Shown here in pieces: positions 1-7,866 of a stretch of 64,000 bases of DNA (the first letter of the stretch is position 1; every line of letters begins with the position of its first letter). The stretch spans positions 1 through 64,000 of the forward strand of contig NZ_JBBCJO010000009.1 of the NCBI RefSeq assembly GCF_037190085.1. The letters are read 5' to 3'. The notes under the pieces were generated by a model that searched no databases, was not told the DNA's origin, and saw nothing but the letters and a program-made list of their open reading frames with translations. Source of the DNA: Gemmatimonas aurantiaca. Its GTDB lineage: Bacteria > Gemmatimonadota > Gemmatimonadetes > Gemmatimonadales > Gemmatimonadaceae. The translations under genes were made by a program, and so were the position numbers.

Positions 1-558
1 GTCCTTCGGGTCCTCGAGCACCGTGTGCGTGTGCGAGCCGCGGCACGTCTGCACATTGGCCACCAGCTTCGGCTCCCGGATGTTCGAGATGTCGAAGATG
101 CGCACGCCGCGCATGCGCTCCTTGCTCACCGTCTCCCGCACACCGCCCGGCTTGCAGTCGATGCGGCCGTTCATGGCCTCGGCGGACATGAACATCAGGT
201 TCTTGTACACGGACACGTCGTTCTGCGACGCGGGGCATTCGTACGCCACCACGAGCTTCGGGCTGGACGGATTGCTGATGTCCCACACCACCGGGCCGTT
301 GTAGTTGCCCTGGATGACGTAGTTGCCCATGAACGCCAGATCGGAGTTCGTCTGTCCGAGGAACCCCGCCGGTGACTGCACCTTGGCCACCACCTTGAGG
401 TTGGACGTGTACTCGCCCGCATCGAACAGACCGGCTTTCAGATTGTTGCGGGGATCGGTGGCCGGTGAGGCCGCGGTGTTGGGCCTGGTTTTGGCACAGC
501 CCGCCAGGACGGCGGAGCACATTGCCGCCAGCGCGACGCGCGAAAGGGAAGCGTTCAT
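1..558 (-). CDS. LVIVD-repeat lipoprotein (3' part missing)
   Basis: The gene runs off the left edge, so only the first 186 codons are present. It starts with a lipoprotein signal peptide ending in LAGC, so the mature protein should be lipid-anchored in the envelope. The rest contains repeated units of the LVIVD type, for example VVWDISNPSSPKLVVAYE and VRIFDISNIREPKLVANV, which build a beta-propeller. Such proteins are usually annotated only as secreted or surface propellers of unknown ligand. The frame is open from the ATG at 558 to base 1. The gene is divergent from the MBL-fold gene at 784. Confidence 0.8.
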   Translation of the reverse strand, partial: MNASLSRVALAAMCSAVLAGCAKTRPNTAASPATDPRNNLKAGLFDAGEYTSNLKVVAKVQSPAGFLGQTNSDLAFMGNYVIQGNYNGPVVWDISNPSSPKLVVAYECPASQNDVSVYKNLMFMSAEAMNGRIDCKPGGVRETVSKERMRGVRIFDISNIREPKLVANVQTCRGSHTHTVLEDPKD

Positions 559-783
559 GAGAAACGTGGGACGGAGAGTGGAGCGCCGTCCGACCTGCGG
601 CCGGATCCGGCATCGGAGACCCGCAAGCGCATTGGTCATCCGGGGGTATCCTTTGAGGATAGCCGCCGGAGACCACGGCGATAGGGGCGTTCGTCCCTAC
701 GAAAAGGGAAACGTGGCGTTTCGCCGACCTTCGTGCGCCGACGCCGTGATCCCGGCCCTACGCTGACATACGTTTCGGAAGCC

Positions 784-1908
784 ATGGCCCACTTCCCCAC
801 TGCCCTCATGCACCGGCTGGTCCGCCTGCGGCGTCCGCTGCTCGCCCTGGTTCTGGCGATGACCGGGGGGTGCCAGTGGCTGCATACCGGCAATCCGGCG
901 GCGTTCCGCCCACAGGAGGCCCGCACGATGAGGACCATCGGCGCCTGTGGTACCACCTGTCGGGATTCGCTCGACATCGTGGCGATGGGTGTCAGTGGCT
1001 ATCTGATCATTCCCTGGCGCGATACCACGCAGCTCGTGATGACGCCGCCGTCCTACACCAACCCGACACTCTGGTGGATGGCGCTGGGTGACTGGTGGCT
1101 GGGCTCCTCACCCGATCGCGCGCGTGTGACCCGACGTCTCCGGGACATCCCGGCGGCGGGTCCCGAGCGGCTGGCGCGTGTGCGGGCCATTCTCGTTGGG
1201 CACGGCCACTACGACCACCTGATGGATCTGCCACCGCTGGCGCCGCTGCTGCACAACGCCACGGTGTATGGGAGCCGGACGGTGGCGCATCTGCTCGCCC
1301 CGACCACGCTGCGCACGATGGACATCGACTCCCTGACCGGAACCGACGCGCAGCATCCGGGCCGATCGTTTGCCGTTGGTGATTCGATGAGCAGCACGAT
1401 CCGTGTGCGGGCCATCGAGTGGGAGCATGCGCCCAACATCAGCAATCTGACCATCGCCGACGAGGATCAGCACGAACCCCGACGCCGCCTGCCCCGGTCG
1501 GTGCATGGCTGGAAGAAGGGGCGGGTCCTGGCCTACGCCATCGACGTGGGCCTGCGTGCAGATTCCGTGGATGTGCGTCTGTTCATGCACGACGCGGCGG
1601 CGTCACCCGATGTGATCCGTCGCGCCGCCGCCGTCCTGAACACGATGCCGGAAGCGCGTCATACCATCGCCATCATTGCCGCGGCCAATTTCGATCAGGC
1701 ACACGCCTATCCCGACATTCTCCTGGCCCATCTCGCTCCGGAACACGTGATCCTGGGGCACTGGGAGGACTTCTTCCGATCGCCGGAGAAATCGCCGCGT
1801 ATCGTCAGAGGCATCAAGGGGCGCGAGCTCGTCCGGGTCGTGGAGCGCTTTCAGGGAGCGCGGTGGACGGCGCTTGCTCCCGGCGCGACGCTGCGCCTGC
1901 GGTTCTGA
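784..1908 (+). CDS. MBL-fold metallohydrolase-like lipoprotein
   Basis: The protein has about 374 residues. The N-terminus is a lipoprotein signal ending in TGGC, so export and lipidation are likely. The motif GHGHYDHLMDLP matches the HxHxDH zinc-binding motif of the metallo-beta-lactamase fold, and further His and Asp residues follow (for example ILGHWEDF near the C-terminus). The frame is open from 733, but the ATG at 784 is preceded by a GGAAG-like ribosome site. A start at 808 would also keep the signal peptide. The substrate cannot be told; relatives include L-ascorbate-6-phosphate-lactonase-like and phospholipase-D-like hydrolases. It is followed on the same strand by the M14 peptidase. 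Confidence 0.72.
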   Translation: MAHFPTALMHRLVRLRRPLLALVLAMTGGCQWLHTGNPAAFRPQEARTMRTIGACGTTCRDSLDIVAMGVSGYLIIPWRDTTQLVMTPPSYTNPTLWWMALGDWWLGSSPDRARVTRRLRDIPAAGPERLARVRAILVGHGHYDHLMDLPPLAPLLHNATVYGSRTVAHLLAPTTLRTMDIDSLTGTDAQHPGRSFAVGDSMSSTIRVRAIEWEHAPNISNLTIADEDQHEPRRRLPRSVHGWKKGRVLAYAIDVGLRADSVDVRLFMHDAAASPDVIRRAAAVLNTMPEARHTIAIIAAANFDQAHAYPDILLAHLAPEHVILGHWEDFFRSPEKSPRIVRGIKGRELVRVVERFQGARWTALAPGATLRLRF

Positions 1909-2012
1909 CGGCTTCGTACACCGGCATCGGAGTGTCGTCGCGTTCGCCACCCGACGCGCCGGCCCGTACTTTGGAGCGTTCACCCATCGCCCGCTCCCCG
2001 ATCTGTCCACTC

Positions 2013-4742
2013 ATGCGCCATGCCGCTGCGTCGCTGACCGCCCTGTCGCTGGCATCCGCCTCCCTTGCCGCCGTGCTCACCGCGGCACCGCTCGCCGCGC
2101 AGGGCCACATCACCACGCCCAGAGAAGCACTCGGCGCCAACTTCGGTGACGATTATTTCCTCGCCAATTACCAGCAGATCAGCAACTACTGGCGCACACT
2201 CGAAAAGGAATCGCCGCGCGTCAAACTGCAGGTGATGGGCAAGACCACCGAAGGCCGTGATCAGCTCATGGTCATCGTCACGTCACCCGAGAACCATCGC
2301 AATCTCGAGCGCTATCGCCAGATCGCCGAGCGGCTCGCGAAAGCGGAAGACCTCACCGATGACCAGGCCCGCGCCCTGGCCAGGGAAGGCAAGGCCGTGG
2401 TGTGGATCGACGGTGGTCTGCATGCCACCGAGACCCTGGGCGCGCAGCAACTCGGCGAAACGGTCTACCAGATGGCCAGTCGCACCGACGCCGAAACCCA
2501 GCGGTTTCTCGACGACGTCATCACGCTGTTCGTGCATGCCAACCCCGACGGCAACGACCTCGTCGCCGACTGGTACATGCGTATGAGCGACCCCAAAGAG
2601 CGGACGCTCAATGGACTGCCGCGCCTGTATCAGAAGTACATCGGCCACGACAACAACCGCGAGTTCTTCACCTCCACGCAGAAGGAGACGGAGAACATCA
2701 ACCGGGTGCTGTATCACCAGTGGTTCCCGCAGTTGTTGTACAACCATCATCAGAGCGGACCGGCGGGCACGGTGGTGTATTCCCCGCCGTTCCGCGATCC
2801 CTACAATTACAACCTCGACCCGGCCATGCTGCTGGGTATCCAGGCGCTGGGTACGGCGATGCACACCCGTCTCGCCATCGAGGGCAAGCCTGGCGCGACC
2901 ATGCGCGCCGGCGGTCCGTACGACGGATGGTGGAACGGCGGCATCCGCAACACCGCCACGTTCCACAACACCATCGCCGTGCTCACGGAGATGATCGGCT
3001 CACCCACGCCGATGCGCATTCCGCTCATAGCCGACCGGCAGGTCCCACGCGGCGATCTCGCCATGCCGGTGGCGCCGCAGGAGTGGCATCTGCGACAGTC
3101 GGTGGACTATTCGGTCTCGCTCAATCGGGCCGTGCTCGATCATGCCTCGCGCCTGCGCGAGAATCTGTTGTACAACATCTACCGCATGGGGAAGAACTCC
3201 ATCGAGCGTGGCAGCCGCGACACCTGGACACCGAATCCGCGTCGGGATGCCGAGGTGGCGAAGCGCGTGAAAGGAGCGGACTCACTCATCTGGGCCGCGC
3301 AGCATGCACCGGAGTACCGCGACCCGCGCGGATACATCATTCCGAGTGATCAACCCGATTTCCTCACCGCCATCAAGTTCATCAACGGCCTGCGTGAAAC
3401 CGGCATCACGGTGCAACGCGCCACGCAGTCGTTCGCGGTGAACGGCAAATCGTATCCTGCCGGTTCGTTCGTCGTGCAGACCGCGCAGGCCTTCCGGCCG
3501 CATGTGATCGACATGTTCGAGCCGCAGGTGCACCCCGATGTGTTTCCGTATCCGGGCTCACCACCCACGCCGCCGTACGACAACGCGGGATGGACGTGGG
3601 CCTATCAGATGGGCATTCGATTCGATCGGCTGCTGGAACCGTTCAGCGGGCCGTTCATTCCGGTGACCGACTGGAACGTGGCCCCGCCCGCCGGATCGGT
3701 GAGCGCGCCATCGGGCGCGAGAGGCTACTGGATCGATCCGCGCGTGAACGACGCGTTCACCGTGGTGAATCGGTTGCTGGCCGCGAAAGTACCGGTGTCC
3801 CGCGCCCCGCAGGCCGTGACGGTGGGAACCGGTCGCGATACCCGCACGTTACCCGCAGGCGCGTTCTGGGTACCGATGAATGGTACGGCCACGGCGGTGC
3901 TGCGCGCGGCCGCGACGGAGCTCGGCGTGAGTGCCACCGGTGCATCGCAGGCGCCATCGGGCACGGTACCGCTGCGGGCGGCTCGCATCGGGTTGTGGGA
4001 TACCTATGGCGGATCTATGCCGTCGGGATGGACGCGCTGGATTCTCGAGCAGTTCGCGTATCCCTTCAGGCGCGTGTTCGCTCCGGAGATCGATGCCGGC
4101 AATCTGCGTGGCACGTACGACGCGCTGGTGTTCGTGGAGGGCGCCATCCCCGGTGTGCAGGCCTCGGGACGTGGTGGTGGCAGTGGCGGCGTGTTGGATG
4201 AACCACCCAATCTGCCGGCGGAATACAAAGGGCAGTTCGGTCGCATGAGTGTCGACCGGAGTCTGCCCGCGCTCCGCACGTTCATCGAACAGGGTGGCAC
4301 CGTGGTCGCCATCGGCAGTTCGGCCGTGAATCTCGCGGCCTATCTGCAACTGCCCATCGGCAATCACCTCGCCAAAGACGGCACGCCGTATCCACGCACG
4401 CAGTTCTACGTGCCGGGCAGCGTCCTGCGCATGAAAGTCGACACCACGTCGTCCGCCGGTTATGGCCTGGCCGGCCAGACGGATGTGTTCTTCGATGCGA
4501 GCCCGGTTTTCAGCCTCGGGGCGGATGCCGCGTCACGGGGCGTGCGCCCGATCGCCTGGTTCGACGACGCCGCCCCGTTGCGCAGCGGCTGGGCCTGGGG
4601 ACAGGAGCTGCTGCAACATGGCGTGGCCGCCGTGGAGGCCCGCGTGGGTCAGGGACGCGTGCTGCTGTATGGGCCGCAGATCACCCAGCGCGCGCAGCCG
4701 CATGGCACGTTCAAGTTCCTGTTCAACGCGTTGTATCGGTAA
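2013..4742 (+). CDS. Secreted M14-family zinc carboxypeptidase-like protein
   Basis: The protein has 909 residues and a signal peptide with a cleavage-like APLAAQ. The M14 metal-binding motif is GLHATE (His137, Glu140), and the third ligand is probably one of the two His in YNHHQSG (245/246). FVHANPDGND is also typical of the large bacterial M14 proteins. The long C-terminal half resembles the glutamine-amidotransferase-like region found in these 850-950 residue proteins. It probably degrades peptides in the periplasm. The frame stays open upstream into the preceding gene, but the signal peptide fixes the start at 2013. No clear ribosome site is visible. The final 68 bp recur at 6908-6975. 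Confidence 0.82.
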   Translation: MRHAAASLTALSLASASLAAVLTAAPLAAQGHITTPREALGANFGDDYFLANYQQISNYWRTLEKESPRVKLQVMGKTTEGRDQLMVIVTSPENHRNLERYRQIAERLAKAEDLTDDQARALAREGKAVVWIDGGLHATETLGAQQLGETVYQMASRTDAETQRFLDDVITLFVHANPDGNDLVADWYMRMSDPKERTLNGLPRLYQKYIGHDNNREFFTSTQKETENINRVLYHQWFPQLLYNHHQSGPAGTVVYSPPFRDPYNYNLDPAMLLGIQALGTAMHTRLAIEGKPGATMRAGGPYDGWWNGGIRNTATFHNTIAVLTEMIGSPTPMRIPLIADRQVPRGDLAMPVAPQEWHLRQSVDYSVSLNRAVLDHASRLRENLLYNIYRMGKNSIERGSRDTWTPNPRRDAEVAKRVKGADSLIWAAQHAPEYRDPRGYIIPSDQPDFLTAIKFINGLRETGITVQRATQSFAVNGKSYPAGSFVVQTAQAFRPHVIDMFEPQVHPDVFPYPGSPPTPPYDNAGWTWAYQMGIRFDRLLEPFSGPFIPVTDWNVAPPAGSVSAPSGARGYWIDPRVNDAFTVVNRLLAAKVPVSRAPQAVTVGTGRDTRTLPAGAFWVPMNGTATAVLRAAATELGVSATGASQAPSGTVPLRAARIGLWDTYGGSMPSGWTRWILEQFAYPFRRVFAPEIDAGNLRGTYDALVFVEGAIPGVQASGRGGGSGGVLDEPPNLPAEYKGQFGRMSVDRSLPALRTFIEQGGTVVAIGSSAVNLAAYLQLPIGNHLAKDGTPYPRTQFYVPGSVLRMKVDTTSSAGYGLAGQTDVFFDASPVFSLGADAASRGVRPIAWFDDAAPLRSGWAWGQELLQHGVAAVEARVGQGRVLLYGPQITQRAQPHGTFKFLFNALYR
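4674..4741 (+). repeat. 68-bp perfect direct repeat, copy 1 (inside the M14 3' end)
   Basis: Bases 4674-4741 are identical to 6908-6975 (constant offset 2234). Identity stops at 4673/6907 on the left and 4742/6976 on the right. This copy encodes the last residues of the M14 peptidase and ends within its TAA stop codon. Confidence 0.95.
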
Positions 4743-4768
4743 CGAAGCGATGGCGCCACCTGGGCGAC

Positions 4769-4801
4769 GGTCGCCGTTTCTGACGAGAAGAAACGGTGAC
4801 C
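4769..4801. terminator. Hairpin between convergent genes
   Basis: The arm GGTCGCCGTTTCT (4769-4781) pairs with AGAAACGGTGACC (4789-4801) over 13 positions with one G-T pair, leaving a 7-nt loop. It lies between the M14 stop and the end of the convergent small lipoprotein gene. There is no strong T-run, so intrinsic termination is plausible rather than certain. Confidence 0.5.
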
Positions 4802-4810
4802 GCCTTCCGA

Positions 4811-5218
4811 CTACCGTTGTGGGCTCAGTTGCACCGTCCGGGCCACGGTCACCGTCCTTTCACACCCACCAATACGGCGCGAAGCAACCGAGACCGTATC
4901 CGTTCTGCCCATATATCCCGCAGCGACGATCCGAAGCTCATACACTCCCGGAGTGGCCGTCAAGCTTGGGACTTGTTCCGGCGGACCCGAAGAGGCGGGG
5001 GCACGCGGAGAGAGCCTCGTCACGGTAACGACCGCGAGTGCCCCGAGGTCGTTTGCGTTCACGGCATCGACGACGGTCAGCTCGATCCCCCGCTGCGGCT
5101 CCAGCGTACACACGTCGTCGTCTGGCTTGCATGCGAGAACACCGAGAAGCAGGACGCCTGACCAGCAGCAGGTCGTAAGTGGTTTGCCGCCCCACGATTG
5201 TATGTTCAGAATGTCCAT
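4811..5218 (-). CDS. Small lipoprotein of the protease cassette
   Basis: The protein has 135 residues with a lipoprotein signal ending in LGVLAC. The mature part is a single beta-rich domain with a segment like carboxypeptidase-regulatory folds (GVYELRIVAAGY). Its start lies 13 nt inside the end of the upstream serine protease gene on the same strand, so the two are probably translationally coupled. I do not recognise the family. Possible roles are a surface partner or inhibitor of the protease; both are guesses from position. It sits inside the segment bracketed by the 68-bp repeats and is more A/T-rich than its neighbours. Confidence 0.6.
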   Translation of the reverse strand: MDILNIQSWGGKPLTTCCWSGVLLLGVLACKPDDDVCTLEPQRGIELTVVDAVNANDLGALAVVTVTRLSPRAPASSGPPEQVPSLTATPGVYELRIVAAGYMGRTDTVSVASRRIGGCERTVTVARTVQLSPQR

Positions 5219-6567
5219 AGGTTGCTTCCGAGATCCTGCTTGATTTGCCCAAAGTTGCTGAAGACTCCACTGGAGCCGCCATCCTCCGCGAAGCCAACGC
5301 CGTAGAAGGCCACCGTGTTCGGGAACCCCCCGTACATGGCAAAGACTGGACTCCCACTATCGCCAGGCTCCATGTTCAGATGCGCCTTGTCCGCGCAAAC
5401 GATCAGCGGCCTGCCGTGCGAACCCAGCCTCACGTCCTTGCACGTCTCGTATACGCTCCCGAACGTCCACCCGGTGGTTACTCCAACTTTGTGAAGGGCT
5501 TCATTCCACAGTGGGAAATTGACTTCAGCTATCACCGTCCAGTGTGGATCGAGTGAGTCAACCTCAGTTGATCCCGCCGTCTGCATAAGTCCGGCAACAC
5601 CAAAGGTTGTTCTCGCGATTAGCCCTGGGGCCCACCCAAGGGTATCGGTCGGGAATAGATCCACCCCAGTCGCGCTATACGCCGCGACGTCCGCATGCCG
5701 ACACCGACGCGGCACGAAGAGTGTGCCGCATGCATAAGTGGAAGGGTCCGTTACCTCCGCCCCGAAAAAAGGCGCACTGCCACTATTGTTTTGACGGATC
5801 GAACCGCCGTCAAGCGACCACGCATTTGCCGAGCAATGCGAGTTGGTCAGAATTAGCTCTTCGCTTCCCCTACGCGCGCCGATTGTGGTTGTACAGCCGG
5901 AAGGACCAATTTCGTATCCACCAGTAATTGGACGACGCCGATAGTTGAGCGTGGTGGAGCTGGTGAGAACAACGGGATTCACGCTCTCGAAGATCACCAA
6001 CGCTTTCGCAAGACTCGTTGCGCGAGCTGCTACGACTCGTGCCTCAGCGGCTGCGGAGGTGATCCCAACTACCACTTTGCCACGACGCTCGTCGATATCT
6101 AGCGACACGACATCATCATCTTGAAACGCACTTAGAAACATCTGCGATCGCACCTGATGCAGCTCGATGAATGAGTGCGAGGCCTTCTCCATGCGCCATC
6201 GTCGCTGCAAGGCAAGTTCTCGCTTCCGAGATTCGCTAACCTTACGAGGATCGACGCGCACACGATCCAGTAGTAGCTGCTGCATCTCGCCGAGGGCACG
6301 AGCGCTGTCAGCCAAATCGGTCAAGCGGACAACAAGCTCACCTTCATCTCCAAAGTACGCCCCCGCGAAGGTGGGAACAGCGGCGCCGACGGCCAAGAAC
6401 GACTCGTCCAGATTGCCTGCATACCTCAGAGTCGACTGTGGCACACGGCTGCTCGCGGCCTCGACCTCAACAGGAGTGTGGTCTCCGCAAGCAGCGAGAA
6501 AACAGAGAGAGAGAGAGAAAAAAAAAGCGCGCGCGTGCGCCGGAATATGATTGCCCCGCGGGTTCAT
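5206..6567 (-). CDS. Secreted chymotrypsin-fold serine protease (lipoprotein)
   Basis: The protein has about 453 residues. A signal peptide ends in LAAC, so it is probably a lipoprotein. A pro-region of about 180 residues follows, then a trypsin-like domain. Counting from an upstream in-frame ATG at 6573, the catalytic residues are His246 in LTNSHC, Asp295 in RHADVAAY and Ser406 in EPGDSGSP. Cysteine spacing and the pro-region resemble streptogrisin or alpha-lytic proteases. I chose the second ATG (6567) because AAGGAG lies 8 nt before it but only 2 nt before the first. The signal-peptide coding region contains (AG)7, A9 and GC repeats that could slip. The gene is A/T-richer than the window. 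Confidence 0.82.
   Translation of the reverse strand: MNPRGNHIPAHARAFFFSLSLCFLAACGDHTPVEVEAASSRVPQSTLRYAGNLDESFLAVGAAVPTFAGAYFGDEGELVVRLTDLADSARALGEMQQLLLDRVRVDPRKVSESRKRELALQRRWRMEKASHSFIELHQVRSQMFLSAFQDDDVVSLDIDERRGKVVVGITSAAAEARVVAARATSLAKALVIFESVNPVVLTSSTTLNYRRRPITGGYEIGPSGCTTTIGARRGSEELILTNSHCSANAWSLDGGSIRQNNSGSAPFFGAEVTDPSTYACGTLFVPRRCRHADVAAYSATGVDLFPTDTLGWAPGLIARTTFGVAGLMQTAGSTEVDSLDPHWTVIAEVNFPLWNEALHKVGVTTGWTFGSVYETCKDVRLGSHGRPLIVCADKAHLNMEPGDSGSPVFAMYGGFPNTVAFYGVGFAEDGGSSGVFSNFGQIKQDLGSNLWTF
6504..6535. repeat. Simple-sequence tract in the protease signal-peptide codons
   Basis: On the plus strand the tract reads seven AG units (6504-6517), nine A (6518-6526) and about four GC units (6527-6535). 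It lies in codons for the charged and early hydrophobic part of the signal peptide. A one- or two-base slip would stop translation, so it is a candidate phase-variation tract. Confidence 0.75.
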
Positions 6568-6596
6568 GCTCATTTCTCCTTACGGGAGGTAGATTA

Positions 6597-6619
6597 AGAG
6601 GAGCACAAGCTGCTCCTCT
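6597..6619 (-). promoter_or_regulatory. Hairpin in the leader of the protease gene
   Basis: AGAGGAGCA (6597-6605) and TGCTCCTCT (6611-6619) form a perfect 9-bp stem with a 5-nt loop. It lies about 30 nt upstream of the chosen start codon, just before the AAGGAG ribosome site. It may be an mRNA 5' stabiliser or an operator. No function can be read from sequence alone. Confidence 0.45.
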
Positions 6620-6782
6620 CAGAGCTAAACTGGGGCGTGAATTGGGCGCCCGTCAAGGAAGAGTGTGACGTAACTCACTCTCCAGATCCAAGACCGTTGT
6701 TAGCCATTGGTTAGTCAGGAATATACTGCTTGTTGCTGGTCCTGCACGTCAGACGCTTCAGCGAAATGCTGCGTCGGTCGTG

Positions 6783-6907
6783 TCATGCACCAACCGCTCG
6801 ATAGGCCCCGGTCTCGAGCGTACGCAGCCACTTGCCCTTCATGGCACCGCTGAGCGTCTCCACTTCATAGAAAAGCGCCGTGCCGCGATCGGCCTCGGCC
6901 AGAAAGC
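6783..6907 (-). pseudogene. 3' remnant of an unrecognised gene
   Basis: From the junction at 6907 down to a TGA at 6783-6785, the minus strand keeps an open, protein-like frame of about 40 codons (FLAEADRGTALFYEVETLSG, then ending in TGAYRAVGA). No start lies in this frame, because the frame enters the 68-bp repeat at 6908. It looks like the C-terminal stub of a gene cut at the repeat junction. I do not recognise the parent family. Confidence 0.55.
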
Positions 6908-6975
6908 CCGCAGATCACCCAGCGCGCGCAGCCGCATGGCACGTTCAAGTTCCTGTTCAACGCGTTGTATCGGTA
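6908..6975 (+). repeat. 68-bp perfect direct repeat, copy 2
   Basis: This is identical to the 3' end of the M14 peptidase gene at 4674-4741 but detached from the rest of that gene. It is followed by TAG where the intact gene has TAA. Together the copies bracket the 2.2-kb protease cassette. Confidence 0.95.
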
Positions 6976-7006
6976 GCGGCATCGCTGCCAGTACCGGGCC
7001 GGTACC

Positions 7007-7052
7007 GGCTTCCGCCACGCCCCTTCCCCCGCGGGAACCGGGGGCGGAAGCC
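7007..7052. terminator. GC-rich inverted repeat after repeat copy 2
   Basis: GGCTTCCGCC (7007-7016) pairs perfectly with GGCGGAAGCC (7043-7052), with more G/C pairing possible inside. It lies about 30 bp after the duplicated M14 tail. It may be the original M14 terminator, displaced by the cassette. No T-run follows. Confidence 0.4.
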
Positions 7053-7083
7053 GCGCCCGAGAGCCTGTCATCGGGGGGCAGAC

Positions 7084-7111
7084 TTGACGAACACCGTTCG
7101 TCACGTATACT
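7084..7111 (+). promoter_or_regulatory. Promoter with embedded TetR-type operator
   Basis: TTGACG (7084-7089) and TATACT (7106-7111) are spaced by 16 nt. Between and over them lies the palindrome GACGAAC-ACC-GTTCGTC (7086-7102). The ATG at 7119 is only 7 nt after the -10 box, so the transcript is probably leaderless. A 16-nt part of this site (AACACCGTTCGTCACG) recurs before the next gene. Confidence 0.72.
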
Positions 7112-7118
7112 GATCGGT

Positions 7119-7817
7119 ATGACGAGAAACCCGTTTCAGGCGCCCGAGGTCGCGAGCCGGCGCGGTGGGCCGGCCAAGGACCCGCTCAGCCGTGAACTGA
7201 TCGTCACCACCGCGCTCACACTGCTTCGCCGGGAAGGCTCGGCGGGGATGAGCCTCCGCAAGGTCGCGGCCGCGCTCGACACGGGTCCGGCATCGCTCTA
7301 CGCCTACGTGGAGAACCTCCAGGAACTCCAGGCACTGGTCCTCGATCGGGCGCTGGCCGATGTGCACACGGATGCCGGTCACGGACAGCGCTGGCAGCGC
7401 CGTATCACCGAACTCCTGCTGTCGTATCGCGAGGTCCTCTGCGCCACACCGGGGCTGGCGGGAATCGCCATGACCACGATCGCGGTGGGACCCAATGCCC
7501 TGCGCATCACGGAGACACTCCTTGGCCACCTCGACAAAGGTGGTCTCGATCGGGCGACCGCGGCCTGGGCGGTGGACCTGCTCACCCTGTACGTGACCGC
7601 GGTCGCCGCCGAACACAGCCAGCGGGATGCCGATACCCTCGGACCGGTGGCCCGCGCCATCGGAGCGGTCTCCGCCGAGGAATACCCACGGATCTTCGCC
7701 GCACGCGAGGACATCCTCATGGGGCCGGGCCGCGTCTCCTGGGCGCTCGACGTGCTGCTGAAGGGCATCGTGCAGACCCCGCGCGGGCACCGGCGGCGCT
7801 CGGCGGAACACGGGTAA
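7119..7817 (+). CDS. TetR-family transcriptional repressor
   Basis: The protein has 232 residues. The N-terminal helix-turn-helix is clear (MSLRKVAAALDTGPASLYAYVENLQEL, roughly residues 45-70). It is followed by an all-helical ligand domain resembling the TetR C-terminal class that senses aromatic or tetracycline-like compounds. It is the first gene of a three-gene run with an FAD monooxygenase and an amidohydrolase. Identical operator-like sequence precedes both this gene and the monooxygenase, so autoregulation and control of the monooxygenase are likely. The frame is open far upstream through the duplicated region, but the promoter placement and domain start fix the ATG at 7119. Confidence 0.86.
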   Translation: MTRNPFQAPEVASRRGGPAKDPLSRELIVTTALTLLRREGSAGMSLRKVAAALDTGPASLYAYVENLQELQALVLDRALADVHTDAGHGQRWQRRITELLLSYREVLCATPGLAGIAMTTIAVGPNALRITETLLGHLDKGGLDRATAAWAVDLLTLYVTAVAAEHSQRDADTLGPVARAIGAVSAEEYPRIFAAREDILMGPGRVSWALDVLLKGIVQTPRGHRRRSAEHG

Positions 7818-7834
7818 TTTTTTGCCTTATAGCA

Positions 7835-7858
7835 AACACCGTTCGTCACGAACATAAT
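7835..7858 (+). promoter_or_regulatory. Second TetR-type operator, before the monooxygenase
   Basis: AACACCGTTCGTCACG (7835-7850) repeats the TetR-promoter element exactly. It overlaps the palindrome GTTCGT-C-ACGAAC (7841-7853). CATAAT (7853-7858) is a -10-like box only 8 nt before the monooxygenase ATG. No good -35 is seen. Confidence 0.65.
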
Positions 7859-7866
7859 TCGCATCC

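Larger units (their letters stand above)
6574..7118. other. Long stretch without an intact gene, made of rearrangement products
   Basis: From left to right this stretch holds the protease leader and hairpin, an A/T-rich segment with the likely protease promoter, the gene remnant (6783-6907), repeat copy 2 (6908-6975), an inverted repeat (7007-7052) and the TetR promoter-operator. No further coding frame is convincing. Confidence 0.6.

Noticed and set aside
647..661. Small inverted repeat TATCC-TTTGA-GGATA between divergent genes
   Set aside because: Only 5 bp of stem; expected by chance.
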